5,926 nt of DNA from Anaerolineales bacterium (GTDB lineage Bacteria > Chloroflexota > Anaerolineae > Anaerolineales > DRMV01): assembly GCA_027026295.1 (NCBI GenBank), contig JALVOR010000110.1:1-5926 (forward strand). Reading direction: 5' to 3'. A model generated the notes under the pieces. The model had not been told where the DNA came from. It saw only the letters and a list, made by a program, of their open reading frames with translations, and did not search any database. Made by a program: the position numbers and the translations under genes. This document shows, in pieces, positions 1-4,612 of this stretch (positions within the stretch are counted from its first letter, which is position 1; each line of letters opens with the position of its first letter).

Positions 1-201
1 GGCGCGGGGAAGCGGGAAGCGGTTATTGGTGAGGGCGACCTGCTTGCGGTAGCGGCAGTTTCTCTCGTATCGCCCTGGGCAGGATTAGGCAGCCTTGTGG
101 GGCTGCTTCTATTCTGGAAACTGCTAAAACAAAGGCGCGCCCTCTGGTATCCCGCCATTCCTGGCATTTTGATGGGCGCATTGCCATTTTTGATAAGGTG
201 A
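1..201 (+). CDS. C-terminal fragment of a probable A24-type (GxGD) prepilin peptidase, 5' end outside window
   Basis: Frame 1 is open from the first base to TGA at 199-201, giving the last 66 residues of a protein that begins left of the window. The fragment starts with a short basic stretch, then V-I-G-E-G-D-L-L at residues 8-15. This matches the GxGD aspartyl-protease signature of type IV prepilin peptidases, where the Asp is catalytic and sits at the start of a membrane helix. Two hydrophobic segments follow (about residues 15-38 and 51-65), separated by a basic loop (KLLKQRR). The ending Y-P-A-I-P-G-I-L-M-G-A resembles the family's usual terminal 'iPfgPfLalGa' helix. Such enzymes cleave leader peptides of pilins or pseudopilins at the inner membrane. 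The stop overlaps a possible GTG start of the next gene, so the two are probably co-transcribed. The N-terminal half, with the first catalytic Asp, is not visible, so another small GxGD membrane protease cannot be excluded. Confidence 0.55.
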   Translation, partial: GAGKREAVIGEGDLLAVAAVSLVSPWAGLGSLVGLLLFWKLLKQRRALWYPAIPGILMGALPFLIR

Positions 202-207
202 GAGGTG
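200..207 (+). promoter_or_regulatory. Ribosome binding site that favours ATG 213 over GTG 198
   Basis: GAGAGGTG lies five bases before ATG 213 and is purine-rich with a partial anti-SD match. It overlaps the stop of the preceding gene (199-201), so initiation here could be coupled to termination of the peptidase-like gene. GTG 198 has only AT-rich, weakly matching sequence upstream. Confidence 0.5.
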
Positions 208-212
208 CAGGA

Positions 213-278
213 ATGAAAAAACTGGCTTTGGGACTGGCCGTGATTGTGGCGATGTTCGTTACAACGCTGGCCTACGCG
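213..278 (+). other. Signal peptide of the Ig-repeat protein
   Basis: Residues 1-22 from ATG 213: two Lys after Met, a hydrophobic core of about 15 residues, and A-Y-A before Asp 23, a good signal peptidase I site. No lipobox Cys is present, so this is a secretory rather than a lipoprotein signal. Confidence 0.8.
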
Positions 279-2774
279 GATTACACAGGCCCCGCTCATC
301 GTACTCAAACGGGAGCGAGTTGCAATCAAATTGTGCGTAATTACGACAACGCGTATATTTGCTCGTTCCCCAAAGGCGGGGGGTCGAATTACCCCAATTG
401 TGGGCAGCACTGTGGCGATGCCAGTAATGTGAATTGTGCTGCTTACTACTGCAACGCAATTCGCAGCGGCAGCAGCGCCTACCGCGTGGAGAACCAGCCT
501 GGCGGCACGGTGACTTTACCCAACGCTACGGCCTCTGCTGCGTTCCAATGTGGTGCCTGGGGCAACAACGGCTGGTGCCGAAACGCCGGCAGCGTTGTGT
601 TTACAGCCAATGAACCGGCCTCAGGCTATGTCATCACGGCCATCGAAACTTCGGCCTGGGGATATGTGTGCCAACCTAACACAGCGTCGCCGACATGCAC
701 CTATGCCCCTGGCGACGGTGCGGGCACGGCGACATTTTGGGCTGAAAGCAGTTATGGGGATAGCAGCGCCCAGGGGACGGTCTCATGGAAAGTGGACACC
801 ACCGCGCCAACGCTCACCCCTTCGATGCCCTCGCCGAATGGTCGAAATGGTTGGTTCGTCACCGACCCGCAGGTGGATGCGAGCGGGAGTGACGCCACTT
901 CCGGCCTGGCCTCGCTGCAATGCCGGGTGGACGGCGGGGCGTGGCAAAACCCGCCGGTGAGCGTGACCGGCGACGGGAGCCACACGGTGGGTTGTCAGGC
1001 CGTGGACAACGCCGGGAATGTGGCCACCTGGTCGGATACGGTGAAGGTGGACACGACCATACCGGCAGCCAGCCCCACGACGAGCGGAACGCCAGGGGCT
1101 AACGGTTGGTACACCTCGGTGGCCACCGTCCAGGCCAACGCCTCGGACGCCACTTCGGGCGTGGCCCGGGTAGAGCACCAGGTGGACGGCGGCGCGTGGC
1201 AAAGTGGCGATAGTGTCACGTTGGGCGATGGCACGCATTCGGTGAAGTTCCGTATCACTGACAACGCCGGAAACACATTCACCACCGCGGCGCAAACGGT
1301 GAAGGTGGATGCAACCGCGCCGACCGCTAACCCCACGACCAGCGGCACGGCAGGGGCTAATGGCTGGTACACCTCAACGGCCACCGTCCAGGCCAATGCC
1401 TCGGACGCGACTTCGGGCGTGGCCCAGGTAGAGCACCAGGTGGATGGCGGGGCGTGGCAAAATGGTGATAGCGTCACGCTGGGCGATGGCGTTCATACCG
1501 TGGCTTTTCGTGTGACCGACAACGCTGGAAACACTTTCACCACCGCGGCGCAAACGGTGAAAGTGGACACCACCGCACCGGTGGTCAATCCTTCGGTGCC
1601 CGCGCCGGATGGTCAAAATGGCTGGTTCGTCACCGAGCCGCAGGTAAACGCCAGCGGGAGCGACGCCACTTCCGGCCTGGCCTCGCTGCAATGCCGGGTG
1701 GACGGCGGGGCGTGGCAATCTCCGCCGGTGAGCGTCACAGGCGATGGAACGCACACGGTGGATTGCCGGGCGCAGGACAACGCTGGGAACATGGCCACCA
1801 CCGCAGCGCAAACGGTAAAGGTGGATACCACCGCGCCGGTATCCGCCTTCGACGCCCCCGCCGAGGGAGCCACGGTTTGGGGCATTGTTACGTTGCACGG
1901 TGTGAGCGATGACCCCATCAGCGGCCCGGCCAAAGTGGAAGTGTCCACGGACAACGGGGCGACCTGGGAGACGGCTACGCTGATAGCCTCGACGAGCCAA
2001 TGGACGGCCTTCTGGGACACCCGCCCGCTGCCTGACGGTGATTACACCCTGCTTGCCCGCGCCCAGGACGAAGCAGGCAATGAAGAACATACTGCAATTG
2101 TGCATGTTACTGTGGCCAACGCGCCGCCCCAGGTCTCTCTACATCCTGGCCGGTGGTACTCCTGGCAGACGGCGCAGGCCGACATCACCCCCAATCCCTA
2201 TATCCCGCTGAAATCGGTGACCGTCACCGTTTTGGGTCCGCCGGGGTATATCCGCAAGTGGGAATACGACGCAGTCCAGCAGGTGGGCATCCATTGGAAC
2301 ACCCGCTGGTACTCGGACACCGGCGAATGGGCGCACCCTGGCGAGTATCGAGTTGTGGTAGAAGCCGTGGATATTTACGGCCACGCAGGGCGAGCCGAGG
2401 GCACGGTCATTGTGCCGCTGCCCGCGCCCACGGCCACACCGACGCCCACGGCCACCCTGACGCCTACACCGATGCCCACGGCCACGCCTACGGCTACGGC
2501 AACGAGTTCACCGCCGACTGCCGTTCCCCCGCAGCCGACGACGGTTTTGCAGCCGCAACCGACGCCCGTAATTACAGCAACGCCCACACCCACGCCGGAA
2601 ATCAAGTCAAGTCATAAAGATTTTCTTGCCAAAACCTTGCCGTTTGCGGGCGGTATTATAGCCTTGCTGGCAGGGGCATTAGCAGCCGACCCGCGCCCCA
2701 AACCTACTCGCGGGCTGGCAGGTACGTTGGGACAAATCAATCGTTATCTCAAAAGCAAAGGCAAGGAGGAATAG
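213..2774 (+). CDS. Exported, membrane-anchored Ig-like repeat surface protein (853 aa)
   Basis: I prefer ATG 213 because GAGAGGTG at 200-207 is correctly spaced and the product then starts with a classical signal peptide (MKK, hydrophobic core, A-Y-A cleavage after residue 22). An in-frame GTG at 198 would add five residues. Mature layout (ATG numbering): 23-193 Cys-rich region of unknown fold (10 Cys); 194-536 four Ig-like repeats each starting V-D-x-T-x-P and carrying D-A-T-S-G, V-D-G-G-A-W-Q and D-N-A-G-N, in the style of OmpL47/Ig-like repeat proteins; 537-634 and 635-736 two divergent Ig-like domains; 737-795 a Thr/Pro/Ala linker; 809-826 LPFAG plus a hydrophobic segment; then a basic tail ending KSKGKEE. 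This is the architecture of a long surface stalk or adhesin held to the membrane at its C-terminus. The ligand is unknown. It lies 11 bases after the peptidase-like gene and 2 bases before the next gene, so the three are likely one operon. Very sure of export and Ig-like repeats, unsure of role. Confidence 0.9.
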   Translation: MKKLALGLAVIVAMFVTTLAYADYTGPAHRTQTGASCNQIVRNYDNAYICSFPKGGGSNYPNCGQHCGDASNVNCAAYYCNAIRSGSSAYRVENQPGGTVTLPNATASAAFQCGAWGNNGWCRNAGSVVFTANEPASGYVITAIETSAWGYVCQPNTASPTCTYAPGDGAGTATFWAESSYGDSSAQGTVSWKVDTTAPTLTPSMPSPNGRNGWFVTDPQVDASGSDATSGLASLQCRVDGGAWQNPPVSVTGDGSHTVGCQAVDNAGNVATWSDTVKVDTTIPAASPTTSGTPGANGWYTSVATVQANASDATSGVARVEHQVDGGAWQSGDSVTLGDGTHSVKFRITDNAGNTFTTAAQTVKVDATAPTANPTTSGTAGANGWYTSTATVQANASDATSGVAQVEHQVDGGAWQNGDSVTLGDGVHTVAFRVTDNAGNTFTTAAQTVKVDTTAPVVNPSVPAPDGQNGWFVTEPQVNASGSDATSGLASLQCRVDGGAWQSPPVSVTGDGTHTVDCRAQDNAGNMATTAAQTVKVDTTAPVSAFDAPAEGATVWGIVTLHGVSDDPISGPAKVEVSTDNGATWETATLIASTSQWTAFWDTRPLPDGDYTLLARAQDEAGNEEHTAIVHVTVANAPPQVSLHPGRWYSWQTAQADITPNPYIPLKSVTVTVLGPPGYIRKWEYDAVQQVGIHWNTRWYSDTGEWAHPGEYRVVVEAVDIYGHAGRAEGTVIVPLPAPTATPTPTATLTPTPMPTATPTATATSSPPTAVPPQPTTVLQPQPTPVITATPTPTPEIKSSHKDFLAKTLPFAGGIIALLAGALAADPRPKPTRGLAGTLGQINRYLKSKGKEE
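792..1820 (+). repeat. Four tandem Ig-like coding repeats in A-B-B-A order (255-258 bp each)
   Basis: Units run 792-1046, 1047-1304, 1305-1562 and 1563-1820, each beginning GTGGA(C/T). Units 1 and 4 (type A) share the N-G-W-F-V-T start, G-L-A-S-L-Q-C-R and a second Cys 24 residues later. Units 2 and 3 (type B) share N-G-W-Y-T-S, G-V-A-x-V-E-H-Q and have no Cys. Bases 891-947 are identical to 1662-1718 (57 bases, offset 771), although the two copies are separated by both B units. B units 2 and 3 differ from each other mostly at silent positions. The period equals one Ig-like domain, so the array lengthens the stalk by whole domains. Confidence 0.9.
2421..2597 (+). repeat. Thr/Pro/Ala-rich low-complexity linker with degenerate 6-12 bp repeats
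   Basis: Within the Ig-repeat protein, 59 residues are almost only Thr, Pro and Ala with late Gln, Val and Ser (blocks like P-T-A-T-P-T-P-T-A-T). The DNA is a degenerate tandem array of CCCACGGCC-like and CCGACG-like units. Such linkers span cell wall or space a domain from the membrane, and are often O-glycosylated. A shorter linker of the same type is in the lytic transglycosylase on the other strand. Confidence 0.85.
2763..2770 (+). promoter_or_regulatory. Strong Shine-Dalgarno for the 174-aa membrane protein
   Basis: AAGGAGGA, a near-perfect anti-SD complement, lies inside the last codons of the Ig-repeat gene and ends six bases before ATG 2777. It fixes the start of the downstream gene and suggests a high translation rate. 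Confidence 0.8.
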
Positions 2775-2776
2775 TC

Positions 2777-3301
2777 ATGCTTGAAACTGCTTTGATACTC
2801 TTGTTGGTTGTCGTTGCCCTGATGACCGCAGGTATTTACCTCAAAACGCGCGAACAAGCCCTTGCGTTAAAGATGCTGGACGAAGTGGCCAATGATTGGC
2901 TGGCAATGGAAGTGCGCCAGGCGCGGCGTGAGGCCGAGAAGATGGAGTTTGACAAGGAAAAGGCTTTGCATTGGCTTGCTGACCTGATAGGCTTGCCTGT
3001 AGCCGATGTGGGCCAGGTTTACGAGGATTTCCAGGCCGTGGAAGTATTGTTGGACAGCAAAGACCGACACACGGCTATGGTGACGGCCTTGCCGGAAGAT
3101 GAGTTCCGGCGTCGGGTGAAGCAGGCCCAGAAAGCCAGCCGTCTGGAAGCGCGAGTCGCTCCCGCGCTGCCGCGCCGCGCCCGTGTATTTGCCAGCGGCC
3201 TGACCCCGGATTGGGTGTACTTTGACCTGGAGGCCGAGGCCGTGGGCAAAGCCCTGGGGCTGAACTGGGGCAGGCCGGGACGGTTGTGGGTGTGGGGATA
3301 A
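2777..3301 (+). CDS. Unknown small protein with one N-terminal membrane helix and charged cytoplasmic body (174 aa)
   Basis: I do not recognise this family. ATG 2777 follows a strong AAGGAGGA and starts two bases after the preceding stop (TAG 2772-2774). Residues 4-21 form one hydrophobic helix (ILLLVVVALM core), followed by basic K-T-R. Residues about 25-65 are Glu/Lys/Arg/Ala-rich and could form a long amphipathic helix or coiled coil. The middle (about 60-90) has L-I-G-L-P-V-A-D-V-G-Q-V-Y, which looks like a small helical module. A second basic helical stretch (about 108-135) leads to an Arg/Pro-rich segment and a Trp/Gly-rich C-terminus ending R-L-W-V-W-G. No catalytic motif is seen. With only one acidic residue before the helix and basic residues after it, the body is probably cytoplasmic, which would suit an inner-membrane partner of the surface protein encoded just upstream; this is inference. 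The opposite strand is also open over most of this gene, but its translation is His/Gln-rich and looks like a shadow. Confidence 0.8.
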   Translation: MLETALILLLVVVALMTAGIYLKTREQALALKMLDEVANDWLAMEVRQARREAEKMEFDKEKALHWLADLIGLPVADVGQVYEDFQAVEVLLDSKDRHTAMVTALPEDEFRRRVKQAQKASRLEARVAPALPRRARVFASGLTPDWVYFDLEAEAVGKALGLNWGRPGRLWVWG

Positions 3302-3305
3302 TCGT

Positions 3306-3536
3306 TCACAAAGACGGGAAGCCTTGCGGCGGGTGTAGGCTGCGGCCAGGGCGGCCAGCAGCCCCGCAAACAGTGCGCCCACCACCACGGTCTCCGCCCA
3401 CGGCGGCGCCGACCCCACCAGCCCTGTATGCCAGGGTGCGGGGATGGGCGAAGGCAGCGATGTTCTTGCGCCACTTTTTCTCCACCCGCACCTGCTCTCT
3501 CCTCACCGCCCCTGGCAGCCGGGCGGCCACACGCAT
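3306..3536 (-). CDS. Possible small membrane protein gene, apparently frame-disrupted
   Basis: ATG at 3536 lies 17 bases after the lipoprotein stop and five bases behind AAAGGGGGG (3550-3542), a plausible ribosome binding site. As written the ORF is 76 aa and stops at TGA 3308-3306. Its first ~38 residues are basic and look protein-like (R-R-E-Q-V-R-V-E-K-K-W-R-K). After that the reading turns into Gly/Arg-rich text (G-G-D-R-G-G-G-R), while the +1 frame over 3421-3305 reads as an excellent membrane helix (E-T-V-V-V-G-A-L-F-A-G-L-L-A-A-L) followed by Y-T-R-R-K. High GC at third codon positions also moves from the first frame to the second near 3431-3413. Removing one G from the GGGG at 3416-3413 would join them. 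The joined frame has no stop before about 2867, deep in the convergent gene, so a second change, decay or coincidence is possible. No family recognised. Confidence 0.35.
   Translation of the reverse strand: MRVAARLPGAVRREQVRVEKKWRKNIAAFAHPRTLAYRAGGVGAAVGGDRGGGRTVCGAAGRPGRSLHPPQGFPSL
3324..3369. other. Bulged GC-rich inverted repeat between convergent genes
   Basis: TTGCGG (3324-3329) is complementary to CCGCAA (3364-3369). Inside it GGCTG (3338-3342) pairs with CAGCC (3359-3363), and GGCC (3344-3347) pairs with GGCC (3353-3356) around a five-base loop. It sits just after the plus-strand gene that ends at 3301, where a terminator is expected, but no T run follows on either strand, so an intrinsic terminator is not shown. 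The same bases encode the Ala/Leu-rich helix of the possible minus-strand frame, and such repetitive codons can create palindromes by chance. Confidence 0.3.
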
Positions 3537-3553
3537 GTTAGCCCCCCTTTCGG

Positions 3554-4612
3554 CTACGGATACTTGAGACGGATGACCAACGGCGGCGCGTTTCTGCGAG
3601 GAACGAATATCGTACTCCCATCTGCCGACCAACTCATATCAGAGGCAATAGCGCGGCTCTGTACCTCTCCATATTGAGATAAGCGGAGCAACTCAATATG
3701 TTCCTTCGTGCGCCAATGTACCAGCATTAAAACGGTATCTTTAACGTATTTTGGGTCATAGTAATAATCGTATTTCTGCTGTGGGGTCAATGCCTGTGCG
3801 GGTGTTGGCGGAAGTGTCCGTTCCTCTACTGCTACCAGGATATATTCACCTGTGGGGTCGAAAATGGCAAAATAAGGCAATGTTGGCCAATCGAACGTGA
3901 GAAGTCTCTCCCTAATTGGATTGGTCGTCTTACGTAAAGAGGGCACATCTAATGACCGTATTTCCAAATAAGTCTTGGCTTGTAAATTGGGGAAACCTGG
4001 GTCTAGTGGAAATACACATTCGTCACAACCCGTTGCGGCTTCTGCTACCGGAAAGTTGTTTTCTTTGTCCCACAAGATGTTATTGTGGCCGTAGATGCTC
4101 TTGAGTTTTCTGAAATCTATAGGGTAATCGAGAGGGTAAGGCACCTGATTGAAAGTTGGATAATCCATGATAATCCTGCTTTGAGCCAGCACAAAGCGAT
4201 TGCTTTCCGGTGACCAACTTTCAACAGGGTTCAGTTCATAAGCATTTTCGGGTTGGTAGCACTTTTCTTCTTGAATACTATATATGCCCATGCCCGCGTA
4301 GTTTGTGCTTCCAGAAAGGTAACGCCCATTTGGGGAAAGCCTTATAGGGGCATCTCCGCTGCAAAAAAAGTTACGGAGAGGAGTTATCTCTCTGGTCTCT
4401 GTATTTCTCTTTCCTCCGGTATCAGTATAGAAATATTGTCCGCTGGGAGAGATGGCATACCACCCATCGCTTTCTCCGTAAAAATCGACAGTTTTTATCT
4501 CCGCAACTATCGGAAACTCAGTTGCTTGGTTTATCTGGCAAGACGATAAGGCCACAACCAGTATGGACAGCAATATGGTTATATGATGTCGAATAGAAAA
4601 ATTTTCATTCAT
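3554..4612 (-). CDS. Lipoprotein with beta-propeller (WD40/TolB-like) repeats (352 aa)
   Basis: ATG 4612 is chosen because AAGGA at 4625-4621 lies eight bases upstream and its ATGA overlaps the stop of the transglycosylase gene; an ATG at 4621 would add three residues with no ribosome binding site. Residues 1-24 are a lipoprotein signal (R-H-H, then hydrophobic I-L-L-S-I-L-V-V-A) ending in the lipobox L-S-S-C, so Cys25 would be lipidated and the protein held on the outer face of the membrane. The body has repeated propeller-blade signatures: S-P-S-G-Q-Y (55-60), S-P-N-G-R-Y (93-98), W-S-P-E-S-N-R-F (133-140), F-D-P-T-G-E-Y (251-257) and W-S-A-D-G-S (328-333). A C-D-E-C pair lies at 196-199 and further Cys at 84 and 118. 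Such proteins usually bind protein or glycan partners rather than catalyse. Base composition is clearly lower in GC than the plus-strand genes. The 4-base overlap implies translational coupling with the transglycosylase. Lipoprotein is a firm call; propeller is likely; partner unknown. Confidence 0.85.
   Translation of the reverse strand: MNENFSIRHHITILLSILVVALSSCQINQATEFPIVAEIKTVDFYGESDGWYAISPSGQYFYTDTGGKRNTETREITPLRNFFCSGDAPIRLSPNGRYLSGSTNYAGMGIYSIQEEKCYQPENAYELNPVESWSPESNRFVLAQSRIIMDYPTFNQVPYPLDYPIDFRKLKSIYGHNNILWDKENNFPVAEAATGCDECVFPLDPGFPNLQAKTYLEIRSLDVPSLRKTTNPIRERLLTFDWPTLPYFAIFDPTGEYILVAVEERTLPPTPAQALTPQQKYDYYYDPKYVKDTVLMLVHWRTKEHIELLRLSQYGEVQSRAIASDMSWSADGSTIFVPRRNAPPLVIRLKYP

Larger units (their letters stand above)
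3302..3553. other. Convergent gap between the two gene sets
   Basis: About 250 GC-rich bases separate the stop of the plus-strand 174-aa gene from the stop of the minus-strand lipoprotein gene. I see only the possible frame-broken small gene on the minus strand and the bulged inverted repeat here. No plus-strand reading in this stretch looks like a protein, and no tRNA-like or promoter-like element is clear. Confidence 0.6.

Noticed and set aside
198..212. GTG 198 as the true start of the surface protein
   Set aside because: It has a weaker upstream match than ATG 213 and would place five extra residues before the canonical M-K-K signal peptide start. It cannot be fully excluded because it overlaps the preceding stop.
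792..1820. Regular repeats as a CRISPR array
   Set aside because: The units are ~258 bases, in frame, and encode one protein domain each, with no short repeat-spacer structure.
783..2105. Long open frames on the minus strand opposite the Ig repeats
   Set aside because: They mirror the GC-rich repeat codons, give His/Arg/Val-rich text that repeats with the same period, and have no good ribosome binding sites. They are shadows of the plus-strand gene.
2153..2617. 154-residue plus-strand frame inside the surface-protein gene
   Set aside because: It shares DNA with the linker and last Ig-like domain, and its translation is a His/Arg/Gly shadow that turns the linker into a meaningless dipeptide pattern.
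2867..3418. 183-residue minus-strand frame opposite the 174-aa gene
   Set aside because: Only its first ~45 codons, in the gap, look protein-like. The rest is His/Gln-rich antisense of a gene with a strong ribosome binding site and membrane helix. The gap part is discussed as a possible frame-broken gene.
3286..3567. 93-residue plus-strand frame across the convergent gap
   Set aside because: It is Pro/Arg-rich without codon bias or a ribosome binding site, starts inside the preceding gene, and overlaps the better minus-strand candidate.
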